The notes below the pieces were generated by a model. The model was given only the letters and a program-made list of their open reading frames with translations. It was not told the DNA's origin and made no database searches. A DNA stretch of 64,000 bases from Duganella margarita (lineage in GTDB: Bacteria; Pseudomonadota; Gammaproteobacteria; Burkholderiales; Burkholderiaceae_D). The stretch lies in NCBI RefSeq assembly GCF_009857535.1, contig NZ_WWCS01000007.1:238921-302920 (forward strand), in the 5' to 3' direction. Positions 17,550 to 26,144 of the stretch are shown piece by piece. The position numbers were made by a program, and so were the translations under genes. How positions within the stretch are numbered: position 1 is the stretch's first letter; each line of letters opens with the position of its first letter.

Positions 17550-17672
17550 TTGCAGCCCTCATCCAGGCCACCGCATCCACATCGCCGGCCGCCAGGCCGG
17601 TGACCACGCCATTCAGCAAGCGCCTGGATTTCCTTCATATGTGTGCTCTAATAAATGTTGCTAGTGAAAGTA

Positions 17673-17678
17673 TATAAT
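17673..17678 (+). promoter_or_regulatory. TATAAT -10 box before the hybrid kinase
   Basis: A consensus -10 hexamer lies about 50 bases before the kinase ATG (17730). No good -35 at the right distance was seen, so it is only a candidate. Confidence 0.4.
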
Positions 17679-17729
17679 CGAAGGCTAACGCCTTGCTCCA
17701 GGCTCTTTTTCCTCTGATTCTTTAATTTT

Positions 17730-19910
17730 ATGCCCATTCGGCCCCGGTTTTTGTTCCCTTTGCGGTACCTGTTGATCATGCTGACCGCGATCGGACTGCT
17801 GCCGTTGGCGCTGCTCGGCGCGTGGGGCATCCACACGGTCAGCGAATACCAGCAGCGCGACCAGGAGCGGCTGATGCTGGATCTGGCGCGCGCGGTGGCC
17901 AGTGCTGTCGATGCTGAACTTGACGGTGTCGTGTCCACGCTCACCGGCCTTGGTCATTCGCCAACGCTGCAGGACGGCGATTTGCGGGGCTTTTACCAGG
18001 TAGCCAGCACCATGGCCAAGGGCCAGCCGGACTGGCTGGGCATCATCCTGACCGACGGCGATGGCAAGATCCTGTTCCGCACCATGGACGACTATGGCGC
18101 GGCGACCGGCGCGATAGTCGATCCGGAAAGCTTGCGCCGGGCGTTGGCCACACAGCGTCCGGTCGCAGGTCATATCGCCCGGGGCGTGCGCGGCCGTGCT
18201 GCCTTTCCTGTGCGTGTGCCGCTGAGCGGCGCCGACGGCAAACTGTATACGCTGACGGCAGTGGTGCGCCCCGAGCGCATGTTGCGGCTGGTCGAGCGCC
18301 AGCAGGCGCCCGGCGGCGCCGTGACGGCGATCCGCGACGGCGCGCTGGCGGTGGTGGCCCGTTCGCAGAATCAGGAAGCCTCCGTCGGGCAGGCGCCGAG
18401 TCCGTCATTAGTGCAACTAATGCGCATCAACGGCGACGAAGGTGTGGGGCTGGCCTATACCCGCGAAGGGCAGGACATGACGGCGGCCTACACCACCGCC
18501 TCGCGCTATGGCTGGGTGGCGGTGGTGGCGCGGCCGGCCGGACAGCGGCATGCCGCCGTGTTCCAGAGCCTGGGCGTGTATGGCGCCGGTATTCTGGTGT
18601 CGCTGCTGCTGTGTTTCGGCCTGGCGTCGGTGCTGTCACGGCGCATCGTAGCCGCCATCGAGGCGCTGCAACAGAATGCGGCGGCGCTGGGCTCCGGCGC
18701 GCCACTGGTGATTGCGCCATCATCGATTACCGAAATCGCCGAAATCGGCAAGGGGCTGGAGCAGGCGGAGCGCCAGCGCCGCGCCCAGGAACGCGAACGC
18801 ACCCTGCTGCTCGATTCGCTCAACCTGGCGTTGGACGAGGCGCGTCAGGCAGGCCGCGCCAAGGATGAATTCCTGGCGGTGCTGGGTCACGAGCTGCGCA
18901 ATCCTTTGAGCCCTATCGTTACCTCGCTCGATCTGCTGGACCGGCGCGATGAACCGGCGAGCCGCAAGGAGCGCGGCATGATGCGGCGTCAGGTCAGCCA
19001 TCTGCGCCGGCTGGTCGATGACTTGCTGGATGTCTCACGCATCACCACGGGCAAATTCGAGATCGACGCCCAGCCGGTGAATCTGGCCGAGGTGGTGCGG
19101 CACGCGGTGGCGGCAGCGCCGGAACAGTCGCTGTCGCTGTCGGCGCCAGAGTCGCTGTGGGTGCAGGGCGATGACAGCCGCCTGACGCAGGTGCTGAATA
19201 ATCTGCTGTCCAACGCCGCGCGCTTTGGCAGCACCGCCACCGAAGTGACGCTGTCGAAGGACGGCGACAACGCGCGCTTGGTGGTCACCGATAACGGCAT
19301 CGGCATGAGTGCGGAATTGCTGGCGCGGGTGTTCGAGCCGTTCCAGCAGGCGCCGCAATCGCTGGCACGGCGTACCGGCGGCCTTGGTCTTGGCCTGGCC
19401 ATCGTGCGCAAGATCGTCGCGCTGCATGGCGGCCAGGTAACGGCCAGTAGCGCCGGCGCCGGGCAGGGCAGCCGCTTTGAAGTGACATTGCCGCTGGTGG
19501 CCGCGCCAGTCAACGCTCCATCGCCGGCCCATACTAGTGGCCCTGGTGGTCTGCGCGTGCTGCTGGTGGACGATAACATCGACGCCGCCGCGACTGGCGC
19601 CGCGCTGCTGGAGTTGATGGGTCATCAGGTCCGCGTGGCGCACAGCGGCGCCGGCGCACTGGAAGCGTTGCGGCAGCAGGTTCCTGATGTGGCGATTCTC
19701 GATATCGGCCTGCCGGACATGGACGGCTATGCGCTGGCCCGGGCAATGCGCCAGCAGGCGGCCGGCACGCCGGTGCGGCTGGTGGCGTTGACTGGCTACG
19801 GCCAGAAAGAAGACGTGGAGCGCGCCTATGCGGCCAACTTCGACTTGCATCTGACCAAACCGGCCACACTGGCGGACCTTCAACGCGCCACCGCGCCGAT
19901 AGAGTCGTAG
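17730..19910 (+). CDS. hybrid sensor histidine kinase with receiver domain
   Basis: 726 residues. TM1 about 11-32, a periplasmic PDC/Cache-like sensor about 33-275, TM2 about 278-302, then the dimerisation helix with H-box LGHELRNPLSPI (His about 387). The ATPase domain has the N box NNLLSNAARFG, G1 DNGIGMSAE and G2 GLGLGLAIVRKI. The C-terminal receiver (about 607-726) has VLLVDDN, the phospho-acceptor Asp in AILDIGLPD, and conserved T/K (ALTGYG, LTKPA). The output gene is not adjacent, so the final target is unknown. Architecture is almost identical to the kinase at 29582, suggesting paralogues. Starts without an obvious strong ribosome site. Confidence 0.92.
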   Translation: MPIRPRFLFPLRYLLIMLTAIGLLPLALLGAWGIHTVSEYQQRDQERLMLDLARAVASAVDAELDGVVSTLTGLGHSPTLQDGDLRGFYQVASTMAKGQPDWLGIILTDGDGKILFRTMDDYGAATGAIVDPESLRRALATQRPVAGHIARGVRGRAAFPVRVPLSGADGKLYTLTAVVRPERMLRLVERQQAPGGAVTAIRDGALAVVARSQNQEASVGQAPSPSLVQLMRINGDEGVGLAYTREGQDMTAAYTTASRYGWVAVVARPAGQRHAAVFQSLGVYGAGILVSLLLCFGLASVLSRRIVAAIEALQQNAAALGSGAPLVIAPSSITEIAEIGKGLEQAERQRRAQERERTLLLDSLNLALDEARQAGRAKDEFLAVLGHELRNPLSPIVTSLDLLDRRDEPASRKERGMMRRQVSHLRRLVDDLLDVSRITTGKFEIDAQPVNLAEVVRHAVAAAPEQSLSLSAPESLWVQGDDSRLTQVLNNLLSNAARFGSTATEVTLSKDGDNARLVVTDNGIGMSAELLARVFEPFQQAPQSLARRTGGLGLGLAIVRKIVALHGGQVTASSAGAGQGSRFEVTLPLVAAPVNAPSPAHTSGPGGLRVLLVDDNIDAAATGAALLELMGHQVRVAHSGAGALEALRQQVPDVAILDIGLPDMDGYALARAMRQQAAGTPVRLVALTGYGQKEDVERAYAANFDLHLTKPATLADLQRATAPIES

Positions 19911-19919
19911 TGGCTTAGC

Positions 19920-21914
19920 CTATTTCACCAATGTCCAGATGAAGCGTACCCCGTCCTTGCCATCTGGCGCAGGACCGGGGCTGTCGGCCTTCACTGCACC
20001 ATTCTGCGGATCGATGCGTAAATAGCGGTTGGTCGCCAGCGACATCAGGACCAACTCGCCGGTCGGCGTCTCCATCCACTGGAAGCTTTGCGCCACGCCC
20101 GGCCGCACCTGCTGGAACGACACGCTGCCGTCCGTCGCCACCGTCACATAGCTTGGGCCGGATTGCAGGGCGGCGCGGCCATAGCCCATGTCCACCACCG
20201 TCAGCGGCGTTTGCAGGCCGGCGCTGGAACCGAGGCGGATCTGCTGACCGTAAGGGATAGGCCGCATCAAGCCACGCGGATTGGGCTGCGCGATGTCGAT
20301 ACTGGCGAAATCCGCCATGCCGCCATTCTGGTTGCCGGTGTTGTAGGCGAACAGCGCGTAGCGCACGCCCTGGAAGGTGGTCAGCTGGAAGATCATGGTG
20401 AACTCGTCGCCGATCGGCCGGTAGTTCTCGCCGTCGAGCGAATAGCTGAAGCGCGCCTTCTCGGTGAGGAAGTCGCAGTCCGCGCGCAGCCACAACTTGC
20501 TGGCATTGATGGCCACGCGGATACTCTGGTTGCGCGCCTGGTCGAACAAGACCAGCGACAGCTTGCCTTCCTTCTTTTCCACGCCCAGTGTGGCGTAGGG
20601 CAGGTTAAGCAGGCCCAGTCCCGCGACATCGTTCTCCAGCAGGCGCGCCGCGTCCAATGCCACCGTGGGCGAAGACTGCGGGCCGATGGCGCGCTGGGTC
20701 AGCGTGTTGCGCGCTTCCCAGAACGACGGCGCCGGCAGCGCATGCAGCCGCAGGAAGCCGGGGCGTTCGGTCAGCGACCATTTCTCATCCACCGGCGCGT
20801 GGTTCCACTGCCAGATAGGCTTGAGCGTGGCATCGGCAAAATCATCGCTGCGCGTGAACGGCGTCTTGACTTGCTGCGGCTCCGCCACGCGCGGCTTGAC
20901 CCAGGTGCGCGGATTGCGCCCCAGGTTGCCGGGCAGGCCGAAATACGGCCAGCCATCCTGCCACGTCACCGGCGCAAGACTGAACAGGCGGCCGACCGAG
21001 TTATAGTCCATCATCGAGAAACCCCACCATTCGCCAGCCTCGGTCACCACAATGCCGCCCTGGTGCAAGGCTGTGGTGTCGCGCGCGGCGGGATTGGGCG
21101 GCGTGACTTCAAACGGATACTGCTTGTTCTTCAACCGGTAGCCGCCCACCATGCCGAAGCCTTCGTCCTTGCTGATGGCCTGATTGACCTCGTACGGCCC
21201 AAACACGCGGTTGGCGCGTGCCGCCGGCATGCGGAAGCCGCCGGCGTAGTTGGAGCTCAGGATGTAATAGCGCCCGCCGATCTTGTAGAGATGCGCGCCT
21301 TCGCCCATGCCGTCGGTCTTGGAGAACAGTACCTGTTCGGAGTCCGGCACGATGTCCAGCAGGTCGTCGGTGAGCTGGGCGATGTGCAGGTCCTGATGGC
21401 CCCACACGGCGTAAGCCTTGCCGTCATCGTCAAACAGTACCGACAGGTCGTGCAGGCTGCGCTTCATCTCCCAATGCGTCCACGGTCCGCGCGGATTGAT
21501 GGCGGAGTAGACCTGTGTGCCGCGTCCATTGACGTTGCTGAAGATGTAGAACACGCCGTTCCGGTAGCGCAGGCTGGGCGCCCAGATGCCCTGGCCGTAG
21601 ATGTTCTTGCCGTCTTCGAGGCGGTAGGCGGGGCCGAAGTCCAGCCGGTCGGCGGCATAGCCGAGAAACTCCCAGTTCACCAGATCCCTGGAGCGCAGCA
21701 CCGGCAGGCCAGGCATGGCGTGCATGGTGGTGCCGGTGAGGTAGAACCAGTCGTTCACCCGGATGATGTCGGGGTCGGAGAATTCGTCGTAAAAAATAGG
21801 ATTGGTGAAGGTGCCATTGCCGTTATCCGGCGTCCAGGTGCGTGGCGCCGGTTGCGCGTGGGCGGTAAGCGACAGCGCGGCCAATAGCAGCGCTGCATAG
21901 ATGACATTCTTCAT
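19920..21914 (-). CDS. secreted GH43 glycoside hydrolase with C-terminal beta-trefoil-like domain
   Basis: 664 residues from ATG 21914, chosen because it begins a signal peptide (MKNVIYAALLLAALSLTAHAQ) after a GGGGA ribosome site. Five-bladed propeller with the catalytic base Asp in YDEFSDPDIIRVNDWFYLTGTT, a pKa-tuning Asp in LHDLSVLFDDDG and the acid Glu in GMGEGAHLYKIGGRYY. GH43 enzymes are arabinofuranosidases or xylosidases acting on plant polysaccharide side chains. A concanavalin-like beta-sandwich (residues about 370-560) follows. The last 100 residues (YVTVATDG, ELVLMSLATNRYLRIDP) look like a trefoil/fascin-like carbohydrate module. Divergent from a LacI regulator whose operators probably lie between them. 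Confidence 0.88.
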   Translation of the reverse strand: MKNVIYAALLLAALSLTAHAQPAPRTWTPDNGNGTFTNPIFYDEFSDPDIIRVNDWFYLTGTTMHAMPGLPVLRSRDLVNWEFLGYAADRLDFGPAYRLEDGKNIYGQGIWAPSLRYRNGVFYIFSNVNGRGTQVYSAINPRGPWTHWEMKRSLHDLSVLFDDDGKAYAVWGHQDLHIAQLTDDLLDIVPDSEQVLFSKTDGMGEGAHLYKIGGRYYILSSNYAGGFRMPAARANRVFGPYEVNQAISKDEGFGMVGGYRLKNKQYPFEVTPPNPAARDTTALHQGGIVVTEAGEWWGFSMMDYNSVGRLFSLAPVTWQDGWPYFGLPGNLGRNPRTWVKPRVAEPQQVKTPFTRSDDFADATLKPIWQWNHAPVDEKWSLTERPGFLRLHALPAPSFWEARNTLTQRAIGPQSSPTVALDAARLLENDVAGLGLLNLPYATLGVEKKEGKLSLVLFDQARNQSIRVAINASKLWLRADCDFLTEKARFSYSLDGENYRPIGDEFTMIFQLTTFQGVRYALFAYNTGNQNGGMADFASIDIAQPNPRGLMRPIPYGQQIRLGSSAGLQTPLTVVDMGYGRAALQSGPSYVTVATDGSVSFQQVRPGVAQSFQWMETPTGELVLMSLATNRYLRIDPQNGAVKADSPGPAPDGKDGVRFIWTLVK

Positions 21915-21934
21915 CGATTCCCCGGTGATGGTTA

Positions 21935-21948
21935 TGATAGCGCAATCA
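21935..21948. promoter_or_regulatory. LacI-type operator candidate, site 1
   Basis: TGATAGCGCAATCA: 12 of 14 bases are symmetric and the centre is CG, as in LacI-family operators. It sits 21 bases before the GH43 start. Confidence 0.55.
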
Positions 21949-21993
21949 TTTTGGAGTGTAGGTAGTTGTGAGGGTGATGTCAATTGGATAGAA

Positions 21994-22007
21994 TGATTCT
22001 GCTATCA
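21994..22007. promoter_or_regulatory. LacI-type operator candidate, site 2
   Basis: TGATTCTGCTATCA, an inverted copy of site 1 with most positions identical, centred 59 bases away and 19 bases before the chosen repressor start. Two sites this far apart could allow looping. Confidence 0.45.
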
Positions 22008-22025
22008 ACAATAACGAAAGAGCCG

Positions 22026-23030
22026 ATGCCTGCCAACCCCGTCACACTGATCGATGTCGCCAAGGCGGCGGGCGTTTCGCCGATCACGGTATCGCGCGCA
22101 TTGAATGAGCCGCATCTGGTGAAGCCGGCGACCCTGGCCAAGGTTCAGGAGGCTGTCAAGCTGACCGGCTACGTGAAGAATATGCTGGCCGGGGGGCTGG
22201 CTTCGAGCCGCAGCAAGCTGGTGGCGCTGGTGCTGCCGACGATTTCCACGCAAACCTTCGCCGATCTGGTGCAGGGCGCAACCGATCGCCTGACCGCCGC
22301 CGGCTACCAGCTGCTGCTGGGGATCGTCGGCTATGAAACCTGGCGCGAAGAGATTCTGGTCGAGACGATTCTGAGCCGGCGCCCGGACGGCATTATCCTC
22401 ACCGGTTCACTGCACACCGACAGCACTCGCCAGCGCCTGCTGCAAATCGGCACCCCGGTGGTGGAGGCGTGGGACCTGACGCCGCATCCGATCGACATGG
22501 CGATCGGCTTTTCGCATGAAGAAGTGGGCCACATGTGCGCGCAGCATCTGCTGAAACAGGGCTACCGCCGCTTCGCCATACTGACCGCGAACGACCCGCG
22601 CGCCGGCCAGCGCACGCAAGGCTTTCAGGTGGCGATCGCCAAGCATGGCGCCAGTGTGATCGCATCGCACGTGGTGCAGGCGCCGGGCGCCTTGCCTCAG
22701 GGTCGCCTCGGCGCGATCAAGCTGCTGGACGAACATCCGGAACTGGACGCGATTTTCTGCAGCTCGGACACGCTGGCGCACGGTGTGCTGATCGAAGCGC
22801 AAAGCCGCGGCCTGCGCGTGCCGCAAGACCTGGCCATCATGGGCTTCGGCGACCTGAATTTTTCAGAGTACACCAATCCGCCGCTGTCGACCGTCAAGGT
22901 GGATGGCGCCAAGATCGGCGCGCTGTCGGCGCAAGCTTTGCTGGACCGGCTGGCCGGCGGCGGCGATTCGGCGCCGGCGGAGCGCGTGGTCAATACGGGC
23001 TTTGAGCTGATCCAGCGCGGCAGCACCTAA
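22026..23030 (+). CDS. LacI-family transcriptional regulator, GntR(gluconate)-like subgroup
   Basis: 334 residues from ATG 22026, which places the helix-turn-helix (TLIDVAKAAGVSPITVSRALNEP) at the N-terminus as usual; a TTG at 21984 would add 14 residues. The hinge helix follows (MLAGGLASSRS), then the periplasmic-binding-like effector domain (LVALVLPTISTQTFADLVQGA; IFCSSDTLAHGVL; GFGDLNFSEYTNPPLSTVKVD). The latter resembles gluconate-type LacI members. Divergent from the GH43 gene, which it probably represses until a sugar inducer binds. The 3' end overlaps the photolyase gene by 4 bases. Confidence 0.9.
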   Translation: MPANPVTLIDVAKAAGVSPITVSRALNEPHLVKPATLAKVQEAVKLTGYVKNMLAGGLASSRSKLVALVLPTISTQTFADLVQGATDRLTAAGYQLLLGIVGYETWREEILVETILSRRPDGIILTGSLHTDSTRQRLLQIGTPVVEAWDLTPHPIDMAIGFSHEEVGHMCAQHLLKQGYRRFAILTANDPRAGQRTQGFQVAIAKHGASVIASHVVQAPGALPQGRLGAIKLLDEHPELDAIFCSSDTLAHGVLIEAQSRGLRVPQDLAIMGFGDLNFSEYTNPPLSTVKVDGAKIGALSAQALLDRLAGGGDSAPAERVVNTGFELIQRGST

Positions 23031-24553
23031 AGTTCTTGCACCCTGGCGCGCAGGTCGGCCGCCCGTTCGCGCAGGGCGGCCAGCGCGCCGTCATCCATGC
23101 GGCGCAGCTGCTGGTAGACCATGCCCAGGCGCTGGTTGCCCGCCAGCTTGTCCCGGTTCCGGTCGAAGAAATCCCAGTACAAGGCGTTGTAGGGGCAAGC
23201 GCGCTCGCCGAGGCGGGCCTTTTTGTCGTAATGGCAGCCCTTGCAATAATCGCTCATGCGGTCGATGTAGGCAGCGCTGGAGACGTAGGGCTTGGTGGCC
23301 AGCAGGCCGCCGTCGGCGAACTGGCTCATGCCCAGCGTGTTCGGCAGTTCCACCCATTCGAAGGCGTCGATGTAAATCCCCAGATACCAGCGATGCAGCT
23401 CTTCCGGCGACAGCCCGGCCAGCAGCGCGAAATTCCCGATCACCATCAAGCGGTTGATGTGGTGGGTGTGCGCATGCTCCAATGACTGGCCGATGGCCGC
23501 CGCCACGCAGCGCATGCGCGTCTTGCCATCCCAGAACCACCAGGGCAGCGGCGTGTTGTGACCGAAGGCGTTCAGTTTGTCATAGCCAGGCATGCGGTGC
23601 CAGTAGACGCCGCGCACGTATTCGCGCCAGCCGAGGATCTGGCGGATGTAGCCTTCCGCCGACGCCACCGGTACCGCGCCGTCGCGCCACGCGGCTTCCA
23701 CCCGTTCCACCACGGTGCGCGGCGACAGCAGCTTGACGTTCATGGCGAACGACAGCAGCGAGTGGAACAGGCGCCAGGCCTTGACGCTCATCGCGTCCTG
23801 GAAGCGGCCAAAGTGGGGCAAAGCCTGTTCAACGAAGTTGTCCAGGTGCTGCATGGCTTCCTCGTGATTCAACGGCCAGGCGAAGTTGTCCGCATTCGGT
23901 TCGCCAAAGCTCTTGGCGCCGGACGCCTGGATGGTGTCCCACAATGCGCTGTGATCGTGGCGGCCGCGCCAGTCGGACGGTTCCCACGGCAGGCCTTTCC
24001 ACGCTTCGCGGTTGTCGTGGTCGAAGTTCCATTGGCCGCCGGCAGGCTTGCCGGTTTCTGACATCAGCACGCCATGCTTGCTGCGCATGCGGCGGTAGAA
24101 GTGCTCCATCAGCCAGCTGTTGCGACCTTCGAAGATGCGTGCGGCTTCGTCGCGCATGGTGTAGAAATGTTCGGTGTCGTCCATCGACGCCGGGATGGAC
24201 AGGGCGGCGCCGTAGTCGGCCAACTGGCGGTCCAGCCGCCATTCGTCCGGCGCCTGCCAGTGGAATTCGGTGGCGCCGTAGTGAGACAGCAGGTAGTCCA
24301 GATTATCGGGCAGCGACTGGCGGTTGTCGGCGTCGTCGATGGCGAGATAGTGCACGCGGTGGCCGCCGGCGCGCAGGCGGCCGGCAAAGTCGCGCATGGC
24401 GGCGAAGATGGCGATGATCTTTTGTGCGTGATGCAGCACGTAGTCGGTTTCCTGCCGCACCTCCATCATGACGAAGACTTGATCGTCTTGCGGGCGGGTG
24501 AACCAGCTGTGTTCATGATTCAGCTGGTCGCCAAGTAATAGTTTGAGTCTCAT
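23027..24553 (-). CDS. Fe-S bacterial cryptochrome/photolyase (PhrB-like)
   Basis: 508 residues matching the deoxyribodipyrimidine photolyase-related (FeS-BCP/CryPro) family. The N-terminal Rossmann-like domain begins LKLLLGDQLNHEHSWF. The helical FAD domain has WREYVRGVYWHRMPGYDKLNAFGHN and SLEHAHTHHINRLMVIGNFALL. The four Fe-S cysteines are consistent with MRCVAA, YCKGCHY and ERACPYNALYWDF. The family includes (6-4) photolyases repairing UV lesions and light sensors. It lies 10 bases downstream of the MerR regulator, so the two are an operon. Confidence 0.93.
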   Translation of the reverse strand: MRLKLLLGDQLNHEHSWFTRPQDDQVFVMMEVRQETDYVLHHAQKIIAIFAAMRDFAGRLRAGGHRVHYLAIDDADNRQSLPDNLDYLLSHYGATEFHWQAPDEWRLDRQLADYGAALSIPASMDDTEHFYTMRDEAARIFEGRNSWLMEHFYRRMRSKHGVLMSETGKPAGGQWNFDHDNREAWKGLPWEPSDWRGRHDHSALWDTIQASGAKSFGEPNADNFAWPLNHEEAMQHLDNFVEQALPHFGRFQDAMSVKAWRLFHSLLSFAMNVKLLSPRTVVERVEAAWRDGAVPVASAEGYIRQILGWREYVRGVYWHRMPGYDKLNAFGHNTPLPWWFWDGKTRMRCVAAAIGQSLEHAHTHHINRLMVIGNFALLAGLSPEELHRWYLGIYIDAFEWVELPNTLGMSQFADGGLLATKPYVSSAAYIDRMSDYCKGCHYDKKARLGERACPYNALYWDFFDRNRDKLAGNQRLGMVYQQLRRMDDGALAALRERAADLRARVQEL

Positions 24554-24562
24554 CGTTTCCTG

Positions 24563-25492
24563 TCATCTGGCCGGCATCGGCAATCCCTCCGCGTAGGCCA
24601 GTCGTTCTAGTGCGTCTTCCATCAGCATGCGCGCGTGGCCGGCGCTGCGGGCCAGATCCTCGTGCATGGCGGCGTCGGTCGCGTTGCGGTGCGCGCACTG
24701 CGCGCTATAGCGTTCAAAGCTCGACAGCATCAGCAGGATGTCGGCCAGGTGGCGCGGGCATTCGCAGTTGATGCTGGACGAGGCGGCGGTCAGCGCCGCC
24801 AGTTCTTCATCGTTCAGGCGGCGCGGCGCGGCCGGCCTGGTCGGCCCGGGTGGCGGCAGCGCGGCGCCGGTGACGGCGGTGTTGCATAGCATCGCCACTT
24901 CCGAAGCATCCGACGGCGAGCGAGCCACCAGGCAGCCATGTTCGCGCAGGCGCCGCACGGTGGCGCTATCGCAGAAGCGGTACAACACCACGGTGGCCCT
25001 GGCAGGGATTGCGCGGCGCAAGCTGCGTATTCGCGGCATGGCGTCGGCCGTCATTTCCGGCGCTTCGATCAGCAGCACATCGGCGCGGGCGCCAGCGAGT
25101 CCCCGTTCGGCGTCGTCCAGCTGCGCGCAGGCGGCGACGATTTCCAGCAACGGCGCGGTGCGCGCGGCACTGAGGCGCTGGGCCAGCGCGGCGCCCACCA
25201 CGGCCAGTTTCAACGATTGCACGCCGGTGCCCGGCTGCACGCCCGCCAGCCCGGCCAGTTCGTCGACATCCATTCTGGCGACGGTGCCAATGGCGTGGCC
25301 CTGATCGACCACGCGCTTCAGCAGCCCAAGACGGTACACCTGCTCGGCCGAATACAGGCGCTGGCCCTGCGGAGAACGGTCTGCATCGGACACGCCATAA
25401 CGCCGCTCCCACACGCGCAGGGTTTCCACCGGCAGTCCTGCCAGCCTGGCAGCAACGCCGCTGCGATAGCCTTTCGTCATTTTCTGGTTCAT
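24563..25492 (-). CDS. MerR-family regulator, LitR/CarH-like with degenerate cobalamin-type domain
   Basis: 309 residues. The N-terminal MerR winged helix (YRSGVAARLAGLPVETLRVWERRYGV, then QRLYSAEQVYRLGLLKRVVDQG) is the form used by LitR/CarH light-responsive repressors. The second half has a Rossmann-like pattern (LKLAVVGAALAQRL, ADVLLIEAPEM, ATVVLYRFCDS, GCLVARSP) where CarH-type proteins bind adenosylcobalamin. The canonical DxHxxG cobalamin motif is not visible, so the ligand site may be lost or changed. Start could be Met1 or Met5. Co-transcribed with the photolyase gene and divergent from the flavoprotein remnant, a typical set of light-induced genes. Confidence 0.8.
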   Translation of the reverse strand: MNQKMTKGYRSGVAARLAGLPVETLRVWERRYGVSDADRSPQGQRLYSAEQVYRLGLLKRVVDQGHAIGTVARMDVDELAGLAGVQPGTGVQSLKLAVVGAALAQRLSAARTAPLLEIVAACAQLDDAERGLAGARADVLLIEAPEMTADAMPRIRSLRRAIPARATVVLYRFCDSATVRRLREHGCLVARSPSDASEVAMLCNTAVTGAALPPPGPTRPAAPRRLNDEELAALTAASSSINCECPRHLADILLMLSSFERYSAQCAHRNATDAAMHEDLARSAGHARMLMEDALERLAYAEGLPMPAR

Positions 25493-25586
25493 TCTAGCGA
25501 CCCTCCATACCCAAATGCTAGCATGAACCGGGATTGAACCGCCGTTGACGCGCTATGCAGCCGTATGCGCCGATATACTTGCAAAT

Positions 25587-26144
25587 ATGAAGGCGAATAT
25601 ATTTAACCTGGGGGTAATCGGCGCTGGCCTGGCAGGCATGTCATGCGCCCGGCATCTGCAAAGCGATCTATGCAAGGTGACGATGTTCGACGGCAAGCGG
25701 CTCAGTCCTGGCGGTGTTGAGCTGACCATCCGTCAAAGCATGACCATCTGCGACATCTGGCACGAGGAAGGCTGGCGGCTGGCGTCGCTGGAGAGTGGCA
25801 CGCTCGGGGAAGTGTTCGATGCACTCATACTGGCGCTGCCGGCGGCACAAGCGTCGGCCTTGCTCGCCCCGCTGTTGCCGGCAACAGCGATGCAAGTCGC
25901 GGCCATGGAGCCTTCGGAAGACCAATGTATCTGGCTGCCTGCCGTGCAAGTCGGCGTGTGTGGCGGCTGGTTGCGCGGCGTGCAGGAAGGTGATGCTTGG
26001 CTGAGCGGCCGGGCGCTTGCGGCCCGGGTGCTCAGCCAGCGCGCGGCCGATCAGAACTCGGTGGACGCGGTCAGGCCGAAGGTGCGCGGCGCGCCCGATA
26101 CCAGGTATCCCGTGCCCTGCGAGCCACCGGCCGAGGCCCAGTAG
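25587..26144 (+). pseudogene. internally deleted renalase-like FAD oxidoreductase
   Basis: From ATG 25587 the reading begins with an intact FAD motif (LGVIGAGLAGMSCARHLQS, VTMFDGKRLSPGG). It then jumps to the fragment EGWRLASLESGTLGEVFDALILALPAAQASALLAP, and again to the C-terminal signature VGVCGGWLRGVQEGDAWLSGRALAARVL. A full protein of this family is about 320 residues; here roughly 150 residues of family sequence remain, with large in-frame losses near 25.72 and 25.93 kb. After about 26045 the frame only reads the antisense of the receptor gene. It was probably a light-induced gene under the divergent MerR regulator. Confidence 0.6.

Noticed and set aside
17585..17600. CCGGCC/GGCCGG hairpin after the OYE gene as terminator
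   Set aside because: Only a 6-bp GC stem without a T run; such palindromes are frequent by chance at this GC content.
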